Shown: positions 50,801 through 62,774 of the stretch, in pieces | How the letters are laid out: every line of letters begins with the position of its first letter | How positions within the stretch are numbered: position 1 is the stretch's first letter | Source of the DNA: Plectrocnemia conspersa | Taxonomy: Eukaryota > Arthropoda > Insecta > Trichoptera > Polycentropodidae | Length of the DNA: 64,000 bases | Direction of reading: 5' to 3' | Assembly: GCA_009617715.1 (NCBI GenBank) | Contig: VTFK01000009.1 | Coordinates: forward strand, 124,001-188,000 | Program-made: the position numbers and the translations under genes | The notes under the pieces: model-generated | Told to the model about the DNA's origin: nothing | Databases searched by the model: none | What the model saw: the letters and a program-made list of their open reading frames with translations, nothing else

Positions 50801-53800
50801 AACACTGAATCAAAGAGCGAATAGAAGCGATCCAAACATGCGCTTTTAGATAATCAACGTACTTCTGTGTTAAGTAGTAAACGATTATAGTCATAAGTCA
50901 TCATCATTTTTCAAACAAAGTTGGGCAAATAATCTCTCATTTAAAGCATTCCTTTTGATTTTAACTGCTCTAATGACATAATGTAGTGATTCATGCAAAC
51001 ATTCACTAAGGTTTTTTGCGACCAAATGATGTCGATGAATGACACAATGTACCGATAATATATTCGGTATAGCTTGTTTTAAGTATGCCAGAAAGCCTCG
51101 GTGTCGTCCTACCATTGCCGGAGCACCGTCAGTAGCAACGGAGATGATATTAGTCAAGGGTATAGCTTTTACATCGAAAAATCTTTTTAATTCAGTAAAT
51201 AACGTTTCACCTTTCGTATCAGTTTCCAAACATTTAGCAAATAACAATTATTGTGTGTTTTTTTATTCATTGTTATTTATTTCAACTTCCATATTAATAA
51301 AAATGTGTCGCATTTTTTTTATTTTATATTAAACCTTGCGCGGACCTTCTGACGTTGTTCAGGGACCCTCAAATCAATTTTAATTTTCACGGACCCCCTG
51401 AATGGTCCCGGGGACCCCTGGGGGTCCATAGGGACCACTTTGGGAACCACTGATTTAGACCAATGGAAGTTCTGTTAAACTCTGCCTTTAAAATACACCT
51501 CTCTACTAAAGCAAAGAAATATGTTATGATTTATAGGTGGCCCTTTATAAGCGAAACCATTGTGGTTGCTACACGATTCAATAAAATATACGAATGACAC
51601 TATAATTTATTGTGCAAGTAAAAGATCATAAATAAATTATAGAGTATGATAGCATTTTTGACCCTCAGCGCTTGTGAGGGCTCGTTTCTAATATGGAAAT
51701 TTATTTTTATGTTGCAACCTAACAATTTTTCTTTTCAAATCAATATTATATATTGCAATAGCACTTGCAAAATGCTTTTTGATTGAACTGTTAGATTGGT
51801 TTATGGCGCTATTAAAATGTATGAAGTTTTTCTCACACTTCATTTTAATTTATTTTGGATCTGCACTGAAATTGAAATTAACAATTTAAATCAGTTTAAC
51901 ACCTATTGTTTACCTGTTCATTGTGGTCCAATTAAATAGAACCAGCCACACGAGTCTCATATACTTCTCAAAATCTTGATATAATAAATATTACAGTGAT
52001 TTCATAAAAGCAGTGAAAGAATACTTTCACTGACGTTTTAGGGAATTTATATTCCAAATACACTTTCGCTAGTGAACGTAAATTATTATAGACGAAAATA
52101 CAAGTTACTGGTTTACGCTGGTGAAAGTTGAGTGGTATAGTCAGAGCTGTTAATAGAGACAGCTTTGCAAAGAAAAATGGACCAAATTTAACCTGATTTG
52201 TGGACATGATTTAGCTAACTGTATAAATAAAATTAAAATAGGTAAAAATTTAACATGATTGGTTTACTAAGATGAATTAGAACGTGTGAATCTTATATTC
52301 TCAATAGTGTTATTGTATAATGTTGTTATTGCTGTAATGCTGAAGATTAGTATAACTGGTCGAACTACTATTTGCACGTTGACAGTTCATTATTATTATC
52401 ATTATCAAGGTGTTTTGGGGCCAATTTGTTTGATTGGGCCTGCAACACTGTCAGATGTCAACGCAAGTAACATTCACTGTAACAGATAGTCTAAGAAAAT
52501 ACTGACATAAAGATTGATTTTCAGGTTTCTATAGAGTAAATTACGACAAACGTAACTGGCAGATGATTATCTCGTACCTAAACAATAAATCAGATTTCAA
52601 GAAAATCTCCATACCGAATCGTGCCCAGATATTAGACGACGCTTTAAATTTGGCATTAGCTGGGAAACTGAGTTATGGGATAGCCTTGCACATAACAAAG
52701 TATTTGACACACGAACGAGAATTCGTACCTTGGAAGGCCGGAATAATGGGTTTGGGTTATATCGACTCTATGATGTCCAAGAGTCCACATTATCTAGAAT
52801 ACAAGGTATGTATTGTTTAAACAGTTTCATCATTCCGTATAATTGTAACCATATTAAAAAATTGCAGAAGTACATATTAAACCTAATAAAAGGCATCTAT
52901 AACGAAGTGGGCTTCGTAGATAAGCAAGATGATCCGATGCTCACGATATACAAGAGAATAGATATAATCAACATTGCTTGTTTAATGGAGCACGAAGATT
53001 GTTTGAGACAAGCGGTAACTCAATTCCATAATTGGATGCTCGTTCCGAATCCAGATATTTACAATCCGTAAGAATTTGTGAAGGGAAGCAAGCAAGATTT
53101 GGGTTATTTATTTATATATAATTTTTTATTAGGATATCACCAAATTTGAGAAATACTGTCTATTGCACGGCTCTAAGGGTTGGCGGGGCAACGGAATGGC
53201 ACTTTATGCATGCGAGATTCTTGAAGGCTCGTTCTGTTTCGGAGAAAGATCTCTTGATGACGGCACTTGGGTGTACACGTCTACCGTGGTTACTGATCAG
53301 GTAATATTAAAAACAGCTAATTGAAACATATTTTTTCTAATTCGCTTGTTTTATAGGTATTTAGACTTGGCATGCAGAAACGATACTGGAATTCGCAAGC
53401 AAGATGTTTATAGGGTTTTCGGCGCAGTTTCAAACTCGGCAATAGGTCAACCGATAGCGTTCTCTTTCATAAGACAGAATTGGCAAAAATTAAAGAACTA
53501 GTAAGACTCAATCATGTGTATGATATCTATGTAATTAATTTTTATTGTAAATTTTATAATTTTCAGTCTCGGATCTCCGTCTACGTTGAATTCTATAGTG
53601 AAATATTCAACACGGAAACTCAACGCTCAACATGAATTAGATCAGGTACTTTTCTAGTGTTTTCATAATATTTTTGCCACAAAGAAAAGATAATTTATAT
53701 ATAGAATTAGATGCTTATTTATATGTAATTAGATTTTTTAGTTCTGCACACCATACAAATAATAAAATCGACTACAATAACAAATATAAAAATATTTTTG

Positions 53801-54060
53801 TATTGATTTATAAGGAACTTCTAATTTCAATATAAAATTTCATAATTTTAATATAGACTAAACTGAATTATATTTTTTTAAAACTACGATCTATTTTACA
53901 TATTTTTTTTAATTTTTAGTTAAAAAAGTTTTCCGAAGACAGAAAAGGCGAATTGGGACGTACTATTGATCAAGCGATAGAAAAGACTGAAGCAAACATA
54001 ATATGGATGAGAAGAAACTACGATACGATAGTCAAATGGTTAAATGGAAACTTGAGTTGA
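44876..54060 (+). CDS. Gene A: type II membrane M1 zinc aminopeptidase, complete
   Basis: Removes N-terminal residues from peptides, probably as an ectoenzyme. ATG 44886 directly follows an in-frame TAA (44880-44882); the exon acceptor is at 44875. Coding exons: 44886-45589, 47872-48030, 48088-48381, 48444-48627, 48691-48847, 48906-49171, 49233-49455, 52525-52805, 52868-53067, 53133-53300, 53357-53500, 53567-53645, 53920-54060. All junctions keep frame: 999 aa. A short cytosolic tail precedes one membrane segment at about 32-54 ([20 protein letters not shown]), then a Ser/Thr-rich stalk, the M1 N-domain, GAMEN (375-379), HELAH (411-415) with the third zinc ligand E434, the catalytic Tyr of ISYGKG (Y497), and a C-terminal ERAP1-like helical domain. 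No C-terminal GPI signal. This differs from GPI-anchored lepidopteran midgut APNs; it is closer in layout to vertebrate APN/TRH-degrading enzymes. Intron 7 contains a hAT relic. Substrate preference is unknown. Confidence 0.94.
46525..46728 (-). repeat. 101-bp tandem duplication, perhaps of a decayed zinc-finger segment
   Basis: Two copies with a period of 101 (46525-46625 and 46626-46728) differ at a handful of bases. On the minus strand each encodes, across a frame change, HSKLAF followed by HMKNFH after a TyrLysCys start, the spacing of a C2H2 finger. Without a frame change the translation is [17 protein letters not shown]. It lies antisense in intron 1 of gene A. The zinc-finger reading is tentative; the duplication itself is certain. 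Confidence 0.55.
49845..51452 (-). mobile_element. hAT DNA transposon remnant in intron 7 of gene A
   Basis: 1608 bp bounded by terminal inverted repeats CAGTGATTCCCAAA and its near complement (TTTGGGAACCACTG), flanked by an exact 8-bp target duplication ATTTAGAC (49837-49844 and 51453-51460), the hAT hallmark. Subterminal GGACCC-type repeats lie at both ends. It carries a broken transposase on the minus strand and lacks room for the N-terminal BED finger region, so it is internally deleted. Confidence 0.92.
50060..51335 (-). pseudogene. hAT transposase (ZBED5/SCAND3-like), decayed
   Basis: The first readable part (51247-50891) has [39 protein letters not shown] and [14 protein letters not shown], the central catalytic region of ZBED-type hAT transposases (DGAPAM..G and HC..HR). 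Then come a frameshift, a TGA where Trp is expected in [17 protein letters not shown], and a second open part (50835-50602). The C-terminal hAT dimerisation segment is recognisable as [14 protein letters not shown] with KKRNRL in another frame near 50150-50240. The protein cannot be made. The family name is from motif memory. Confidence 0.82.
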
Positions 54061-55457
54061 TCGCTCAACAAACTAAAGGACTTTTTAGTGACATTTTAAA
54101 AAAATTATAATAATTATTATAATGAGCGTTTTCATATCTGTATGCTCGGAATAGTGGTATTTATATATTGTGTATTTTCAATTGATTTAATAACTAACAC
54201 TTTCAATAATAATTTATTTATATGTACTTAAGTGAAAAAATACATTTTCACGTTTTTTTCACAATGTATTTTATTTACCATAATCTAACCAGCTTTTTTC
54301 CATTTCTGCCTACAATTGTGTGCTCAAAATCATTCTAAAAGCACATAATAAACAATAATAAATAACAAAATCAACAAATTTGTCTTGTTGCCTTTTTTAA
54401 GCCTAGATATGACAATTTGATTAAATTCTGTCACTGAAGTATAGTTTATTTAACATATTTACATAACTGATTTACAATATTATTTCTTTAAAACAATCTT
54501 AAATTAAATAAAGTAGAAAAATGCACGAAACACAATGCTCAATATTGTTTCTTATCTTATCGTTATAATTATCGGAATTTTTATTTATTTTTTAGAACGC
54601 CCAAGTTCATCTAATAAGTACATTGTTCACTAATTTTTATTATTATTATGTATTGTTAATTAAACATTATTATGTGCGTAAAAAATATAAATTAAATTAA
54701 CAAATAAAATTTCGAAAATAAAATCTATTAGCAAATAAATATATAAGAAAACTGAACTTCAATAATTATATTTTCGTATGAAAATTTATCAGGAACTCAA
54801 TTTATTATACTGATTCTAAAAATTCTAAAGTTTTAATAAATGCAAAATAGTACTAATATAAATAAACTAGCTTAAAACAAATTTTATGAGTCCTACAAAT
54901 GTGAACAAAATATAACCTCGCAGACAATACATCAACTAACTTATTTTGACAGATATCACAAGACAACGAAAATTGACCATGAACGGAAAAATTAAATTTT
55001 ATGGTATGGATTAATTATAATGAATTTTACAATAAAATTAATGTACATAAATGATTTTAAAATTTTTATCAATATAATAATAAAAAATACCCTTCGAATA
55101 AATAAAGTTAAATATACACATCGAAATACGAACAAAAATTGAAATTAAAAATAAGTATAATTATTAAAAGTAATAAAAAAAAATATAAACACAAATATTT
55201 TATAATTATAGTAACTGTTATTATATTAAAATCAAGTTTTTTTTTTTACATATTAGGGGTAATACCGAACTTTAAGTATTAAGTCATTTTTACATATTAG
55301 TAGTAATACCGAACAATAATTTATTTATCAACTAATGTTTAAAAATAAAATAAATTAAAAATAAAAAATAATAACATGTAAAAGTTTTATGTGTTTAAAT
55401 ATTAATGATATTAGGAAATGTCGGTAATATATTATTTATCTCCTCAATATCAATATT
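54061..55457. other. Convergent 3' intergenic region between genes A and B
   Basis: Very AT-rich and without exons. AATAAA signals for gene A lie at 54347 and 54357. A short duplication of TTTTTACATATTAGNNGTAATACCGAAC occurs at about 55245-55312. Gene B must end on the opposite strand near here. Confidence 0.5.
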
Positions 55458-55655
55458 ATTGTCATCAATACATCTAAATGCCTTTTCAAAATCGATTTTA
55501 CCTTCCTTATCAATTGGTGGATTGCTGATTTTAAAATGTATGGGGAGGGCGGCAATTTTTGGGCGGCACATACCCTAGCTACGCCACTGATTGTAATCAA
55601 TACATCTAAATGCCTTTTCAAAATCGATTTTACCTTCCTTATCAATTGGTGGATT
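55458..55655. repeat. 66-bp duplication flanking a 66-bp insert at the 3' end of gene B
   Basis: 55458-55523 and 55590-55655 are identical except at one base (C against A, sixth position). Between them lie 66 bases (55524-55589) which, in gene B's direction, begin CAGTGGCGTAGCTAGGG, an end sequence typical of a common insect DNA-element terminus. The arrangement is in frame with gene B but the insert brings a TAG at 55577-55575. Confidence 0.95.
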
Positions 55656-58600
55656 AGATAGTAGAAATTTTACATTTTCTAGGACTTCCAGTCTAAACGC
55701 TGTACAATAAACTCCATATCTCAAGATCGGATCGATACTAAAAAAAAAAATAAATTACTATTATGAACCGTAAAAAATAATTTAATTTTTTTATTACGGT
55801 ATATTGTTGACTCTTAGTGATTTAAATAAATCTAAAGATAAAGCAACGCAATCCTCATGATCAACGGCACAACTAAAGCTGAAAATAAGTTTTTTATAAT
55901 GATTACTAAATGAATCAAGATCTTCTGAACTTGATTCATGTATAACTCTCTTGTATTCTGAATTGATTGCTTTTGTTATTATTTTCTGAAAAAATATAAA
56001 AATGTATTATTGGTTATTTTTAATATATATTTTTTAAATAAATAAATACCTTGAATGACTTCATATAAATACTGTTTTTGTTGTCAATCATTGCAGTGTA
56101 TGAATCATAAGTAGCATAGGCAGCAGACCAAGGTAAATAATCGGTTTCGTTACTTAGGTATTTAAATATCTTTCTGAAAATCTTGTCTTTTTTTATTATT
56201 CGACTATAAAATAATTCCAGTGCGTCGTGTATTAACTAATAAAAAACTATTTTTTTTATATTTATATATTTTAAAAAACAATATAGGTATTATGTAACGA
56301 TATATTTAATACTAACTCGTGCTCTATTATATGGATGTATCTGTGTTGTGTTTCTCTTTAAAGTTGTAATGATTAAATCCCATGTATCTGCATCATAATT
56401 TACTCGATATAAACCTAAGATTAAATGGAATACATAAATTAATAATTTTATATATAAAGGCCTAAAAGCTTAACTGGCAATGCGTCGTGACGTCACAAGA
56501 ATAAGGGTATCATTTATAACATATTTATAATTGTTATTTATGTCATACAAATATGGCTTACCAGAGAGTTATAAACCCGTAATTATAACATTATTTTCAA
56601 ATTTATTTAGATAGAAAGCTACCTTTGTTTAATTACTTTACGTTGATAATTTAATGAATTAAGCTTGAGTAATTTAGAATAAAGGATTTTTAATTTATTT
56701 TTGATTTAGGAAATTTAAAACATGTATTAGTGTTATTCAACTTTATTGTTATCACCCAATAGTCATGGTCACCGGATTTATCACCACAGCTTTTTTATGT
56801 GGTTTCCTGGTACGATTTTATTAAACTATAAAATAGCTCATTATTTTCTATTTACATACACTTGATAAAAAAAATAGAAGAAATTTATACCATTTTAATG
56901 GCATACATTTCTAGGCTAAAATATATCGACAGTGAAATTAAAAATTGTAGATTATATTTGCAAATATTACAATTAAAAAAGCAATTATAATTGTAATATT
57001 AAGTATATTACAGAATAGTTTGCGTCGTGAATGTAACAAGAGAGAGCTATAAAGAAAATGTTTTTAATATTTTAAGGGACGTCATTTAGGGGGAAAGAAA
57101 AGTAGGGGTATTTTCCCCCCTGAATTTTTCCAGAAAAATTAATGTAATAAAATAAATACTATAAATTTTAATAAAATTAAAATATTTAAAAAACGACCAC
57201 TGACAGGTCAAATTTTGTCCCCCCCCCCCTTCTAAGCTAATAATTTAGAGATATATTTATCACAGTGATTTTACAATATTACATTTTAAAGTTTGAGATG
57301 ATATTTAGCAACAAAAAATCGCATGCATTACATTCAAAACCACGTAAATTATACATAATTTACGTTACATAATAACTAATCCATATACATAATTAAGCTT
57401 ATCCTACTATATTTCAAAATGAGTGATATTGGTCTATCTTACCAGTTGACTGGATGTTGAATATGGCCCAACCTCCTTTTTCCTCGCAATCGACAATCTG
57501 CGGTTCATTCTTAAGTATAAATTTAGGTCTCGTGTCCGAGAAGTCACTGTTGCGCTGACAAGTATATGAGACAGGAATAATATACGTAACATTGTTAAAG
57601 TTCTCCCATTGTTCCATGTACCTATGCTAATAAAAATAATAATTAAACTCAAAAATATGTTTAATAATTTGCTCATTATATAGTACCTGAGTAACTTCTA
57701 TGCTTCCAGTGTCTTTATCAATATGCACATTCAGGTACGGGTAGCCAGGATTGCTTATCCAAGATCCCATAACTTCTTCTACGGTTGAATTATATTTCTG
57801 AAAAGACTTATCTTCATCGGAAACTGTCTGAAGCGCATTGTATAGATCTTTTGGTTTTACGTTTTTGAACTTGCTAAAACATTGTTATTAATATAAGAAC
57901 TTAAAATTAAATACATATGCTTAAATTATGTGCGGTGTGCATAATAATCATTAGATTTAGCTAATACTATATGACATTCTCTATATCAATGAACTATTTA
58001 CAACACAAATATTTAATAGCAAGTAATAAGGTCCAAAAGTTTACAGTGCAATAAAAATATTTATGACAGCTTCATGATTTGAGGCATAAAAGACGATTAT
58101 AGGTATTATAGATATATGATGGTTGAACTGTTGTTTAGGTGCCATTATTCAGCAAAAAAATCAAATGGATATCAACGCGACTGTTGAATCACAGAGTTCG
58201 TATAATTAAGTCGACACGTCGCGACTGCTTCTCTCAGTGCTATTCCGCTGCAATGCCCGGTGGCGGAGCTCATCGTCTTCAAGTTAGGTTAATAACTCGT
58301 GGATCAAGTTGATCGTAACTCATTCCAATCTATTGGCCTAAGCAATGTTTTTATAGAGATCTTGCAGTCGCTATGAATAACATAATGGTAGATAATGTTC
58401 TCTTAATAATGACGTAAAAGCTTATATTTACTAAATCCGTGGAAAGGAAATACGTCTGCGGTTGATATTTGCTCCCGAAAATCAGGTCTTTGTAAAGCGC
58501 GCGTCATAAATATTTAACTAATTTATATCGTCAGGTTATAAGTATGTAGTATATGTAATAACCATTATAATAAAACAATACATCTCTTACTTTATATGTA

Positions 58601-61600
58601 GATAGTTTCTTATGCCTTTTTGAAAAGTTTCTTCTCCCAACCAATGTTGTATCATCCTGATGACGCTCACACCTCTTTCGTAATACTTGTGTGTTAACGA
58701 ATCGTTAATGGCAAATCCAATTTCCAATGGAGAACTCGCCGCGTCTTCCATAGCTTTTTCGTGTTGTTTGCTTAAGAATTCGTGTTCCATCAAAAGATTT
58801 TCGTCTATCTTTAAAGTGTAGAAAAAAATATGTTTTGCAATAAATCATAATATATTATTTTTTCATGATACATACTTTGTTGGTTATATAGTAGGCGTAA
58901 AAACTAGCGAAAGCCTCTTTTAACCAAAGATCATTCCAGTCGCTGCATATTACCAAATTGCCAAACCACATGTGAGAAATCTCGTGTGTTACAGTTTTTG
59001 CTACGTCTTGTTTGTGAGCGAAAGATTGATTTGGATTGTGAAATAAAGATTCTCTAAAAGAAACATAAAAAAATAAAATAATTACATCCCAATATTGATG
59101 TATAGATGGACTATTTAAGTAATATAATATAGTTAATCATAATATGTAACGATAGTATGTAACGCTGGGTTTTATTATAAAATTAAGAATATTGTTCTCA
59201 GCTTAGCTATTTGCATCAAGGTTCATGGTAGTAATGCTGAGACATAAATAAGTCTTCTGAAGTTATAAGTAAACCCCTATCTGCACTTTGTATATTTACT
59301 CTTCTATTCTTAATATAAAGATGTTTGAAATATTATACATACGCATATATTATCAGCCCCCAATGTTCTATGCCTTTTATCACAGCAACGGATCCTATGG
59401 ATCCTATGGAAATATGATCCAGTTTTAGGATCCTTTTGACATTCTTATCAATGTCGTAGTAGGGAATTTTTGTGTATTCGTCCATCGCTTCTAAAAATTT
59501 AACGCCAACATCAAAGGCGAGCTTATTATTTCCAGTGTCAAATTTTCTTCCCCATATAGTGAATCTCTTGTTGTCCTTCGTATAGCTTTCTAGCACTTCA
59601 TTCTTAGACACCACTAGTCCCAATAAATACGGAGGCATCACTGGAGTTTCGTGAAAGACTGTAAAGTTTTTTTCACTAAAAGAAGTGCTTACATTATCAA
59701 ATAGGTAAATATGTCTGTATATTTCATTTATATTTACATTTTCTTAACATCCATGTTTGAAAGGCATGTGTAATTTTTGGGACAAATCACCGAAAGAGAG
59801 AATCTAGCCTTGTACTTTAGGTCGTCTAGACACGGAAACACGAGTCTGGCGTTTTGACTTTCGAATATAGCTGTCAAAATCCATCTGAAATGATTAGATG
59901 TTTTAAAAATTTGTAGATAAGAGTGAGAGTGTTTTAATAACAATGGTTTAGTTGTCTATCATTAATATACAATTGAATTATCCTATTTATTTTCATATAT
60001 TTAGACAACTATAAAATACGTGATACATAAATAAACAATTTAAAACCATTATAAAAATATTATCATAATGTTTATTATTAACTGAACATATCTCTGGACT
60101 AAGATACAATGGGCATGCGGCCATTGCGCCTTAAAACCAATATTTAAAATATAATTTAACTACATAAACAGCTAATTAGACGAGTAATATCATACGCTTG
60201 CTTGGTGTGGGTAACACTAGTAATATAAATATATTAAAACTAGGCTTGTTTATGAACAACAATTAATTTTACTCTATGTTTAATAATTTATGTTTTTAAA
60301 CACTATGTTCACCCAATGGCATTCAAAGGTGTTCTATTCTACACTACACAATCACTAATAGTAAATTAGTGTCATTATTGTTAACTAGACCAGTTCGAAG
60401 GGCTTAGTTCTCTTCAGCCGTCTTTTCAAGTTGTCTACATTGAGGAGTTTGTCTGCTTGATGTTGACGTGCTGTTGGAGCCTCGCTCCATGTTTAGCAGC
60501 AAAACATTTTATAGCACTGGTAACGTCTTCGACGCCTATTCATGTCTCTATTGCGAACATATCACAGAGCATTCACGATGCTTTGTAGCACTTTATATTG
60601 AATTTTTTTAATCATTTTAACATGGCACTGTTTGGCACATCCCCAGAGTTGCAAGCCGTAAATTCAAACTGGTTTCAGGATTTCGTTGTATATCTTAATT
60701 TGATTGTACGCTGACGATACAGCTATTTTAACTAGTGCTTACGGTCTTAAACCAATCGCGAATAAATTAGAAAAATCTTATTTAAATTAATATTTTGAGA
60801 GGTGGAAAATCAAAATCAACAGAATTAAATAAGAAGCAATTATTTTCACAAAACGAGATGACAAAATCTGCCACCACCTTTCCTAAATAAAGAGGGTAAT
60901 AAGGTAAAATGGAAAATAGTAATTTAATAAATATATTTTAGAACGCTCTAAAGGGCTTGCTGTCATTGAAGTCTTTAGACCGATATTTAATAGAAAAAGC
61001 GCGTTAACTATAAAAAATGTATTCAAACCTTAAATTACATAACAGTAATCCTTGATAAGGTATGTGAATTTATATTTAGACACATTTTGTTCACATTTTC
61101 AGTTAATTTTAAATTATTTAAATATTAAATGCTAAGTAAGCAATTATTATTGTTGTAATTTTATATAAATTCCACTTAATCTATTATTAAATTATGACGT
61201 AGTTGTTTATTCATATAATACAGTGTTATATTAGATTATTATATGTTAGTAGTATTGGTTATTTTTGTAATTAGCACTCACTCAGTCTCGTTATCTTGCT
61301 TGTACGAGCTTTTATAAAGTCCTTTAGGTTCATTTTGAATGTCACCAGTGAAAGTGCTGTCTAATTTGTACACTGTATCCATTTTCAACGGTTTATCTAA
61401 CGTAAACTTGATGGTTTCTCTCTCTGGATCGATTTCTGATTCGATTATTCTGGCATCAGTAGATCGCAGATGATAATTCGTATATCGCAACAATTTTGAG
61501 TGCAATATTAATTCATAAACTTCCGAATTGGTCACCGTGAAAATCATCGTTGATTTTCCTTTAAACGTTAAAGGTTCTTCAGTGTCTTCAAACCAAGGGT

Positions 61601-61709
61601 TGAGTTCTACACAATATTTTTTTGGTACAACTGTATCTGGAAGTCCATGTGTGTTACCAAGAAACACTATACACAATAATAATGATATGCAGAATCTTCT
61701 CGATAGCAT
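55575..61709 (-). CDS. Gene B: secreted, divergent M1 aminopeptidase-like protein
   Basis: Exons in gene order, complement: 61282-61709, 59738-59884, 59343-59675, 58876-59053, 58591-58808, 57687-57873, 57443-57626, 56317-56414, 56050-56235, 55798-55985, 55575-55737. All join in frame: 769 aa. A signal peptide covers residues 1-22 (core [13 protein letters not shown]); no membrane segment or GPI signal. The zinc site is intact: [10 protein letters not shown] (H326, E327, H330) and WLKEAF (E349), with the catalytic Tyr in KYYERG (Y405). The exopeptidase motif is KGIEH (292-296) in place of GAMEN; only the Glu is kept, and a 9-bp tandem repeat (TCCATAGGA) sits just before it. The C-terminal domain is about 120 residues shorter than in gene A, and the last exon is cut by an inserted stop after CIDYNQWRS. 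All splice sites are consensus and frames are open, so it looks expressed rather than dead; its activity and specificity are probably altered. Confidence 0.86.
57072..57235 (-). repeat. GGGACGTCATTT-family repeat in gene B intron 7
   Basis: Begins AAGGGACGTCATTTAGGGGG and ends with GACCACTGACAGG and a run of 12 C; between them are CCAGAAAAAT and ACTATAAATTTTAATAAAAT blocks shared with 41150-41325. No tandem unit. Confidence 0.6.
60385..60706 (-). pseudogene. Jockey-like RT, 3' half of a twin-primed insertion
   Basis: Minus strand in intron 1 of gene B. It reads [13 protein letters not shown], then [27 protein letters not shown], a more degraded stretch, and [18 protein letters not shown] before TAG. 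These are the conserved RT thumb-to-C-terminus blocks of jockey-type LINEs (ILKP.W.YGLQLWG, IVNAPWYV.N). TGA replaces Trp at two sites. It abuts, head to head, the piece at 60707-61023. Confidence 0.75.
60707..61023 (+). pseudogene. Jockey-like RT, inverted 5' half of the same insertion
   Basis: Starts at the catalytic box [20 protein letters not shown], then [10 protein letters not shown], an EGNKVKWK block, and ends [15 protein letters not shown]. That end is what immediately precedes [12 protein letters not shown] in the element, yet this half lies on the opposite strand, so the insertion is a 5' inversion. Stops and frameshifts are scattered through it. Confidence 0.72.
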
Positions 61710-61800
61710 TTTGATCGGCTTATGTACTAAATAAGTGTGTAACGGTTTGTATGTTGCGTTTAATACTGATTGTTTTAACTAGAAACCTGTTATCTTTTAC
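61710..61800 (-). promoter_or_regulatory. Candidate core promoter of gene B
   Basis: About 58 bases upstream of ATG 61709 the minus strand has an arthropod initiator-like ATCAGTATT (TCAGT at 61769-61765), preceded about 25 bases further by AAAAGATAACA, a GATA-factor site (GATA factors commonly drive insect gut genes). No TATA box is evident. Position-based inference only. Confidence 0.3.
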
Positions 61801-62774
61801 GTACGTGACCTCAAAAGATTATTTACATTCATTCCTTCTGACCTTTGTGGTCACCAGAGGACGAGTTTTACGTAGTAAATTGTTACATAAATATATAAAT
61901 AATAAAAATAACTCCAGAAATATTATGTTATAATTAAACTGTTTACGTTTTTTACTGAGATAATAAAATATTTTGTTAATTAATTTTTATTATCTAGTAA
62001 TAACAATTTGTACAAAAAGTGACAAAAATAATCTAATTACACTTTTTTTTTTTAAATTAATTAACGGGTACAGCATGAATTAACTGAAAGGCAAAAATTA
62101 CAACGTTTCGATGTCTCTTCATAGTTAGCTTTCATAAACAATAGAAAACTATTCTTAAATATAATTAGTACTTGCAATGATAAATAAAAAAATACCATAA
62201 CCAGAAGAGATTAGGACAATAGTTAGACAAGAAAGTTTTTAAATATGATAAGAAACCAGGAGTGACTATTACAGCATAATTATGTCGTAGGGATATTAAA
62301 ACAATGTATAGAAAAATAACTATAGTACAGATTTTAGTAGACAGACTTGAAACGATACTGCTCTATATTATTATGGGACCCCATATTTTTACCTCATCCC
62401 TCAAATATACCTAACCTTTCTCCTACACAATATCACTTTTTTAGACATTCAAACTATTTTTTTGGAATTACAAAACCCTTAAAATATTTTTTATATACAT
62501 TGTTAAATCGTTATTAATAAAATATTTTTTATATTCATTGTTAAATCGTATATTAAAAGAATATACTTTAAAAATATAGCGTCTTTAATCTTACAAAAAA
62601 ATTGGCAACTTTATTTAGTATTAATACAATTAAAAACGATTTACGGAAACATGGAAAATATATTTAATTAAGTACTAAAAGCGATTATTAAAGTAATCTT
62701 TCATTTCATAGCTTAGGGTAGTTTTTAGGTAACACATCATAATTAAATTTCTAATAAAAATACTTTTTAACAAT
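61801..62774. other. Intergenic region between genes B and C
   Basis: AT-rich, with no exon seen. It holds the upstream region of B and the 3' UTR of C, both on the minus strand. Confidence 0.45.

Noticed and set aside
55524..55589. The 66-bp insert in gene B as an intron
   Set aside because: GT donors (GTAGCT, GTATGT) and a TTTTAAAATCAG acceptor exist, but the better donor lies after the in-frame TAG and the other gives a frameshift; no clean removal restores the frame.
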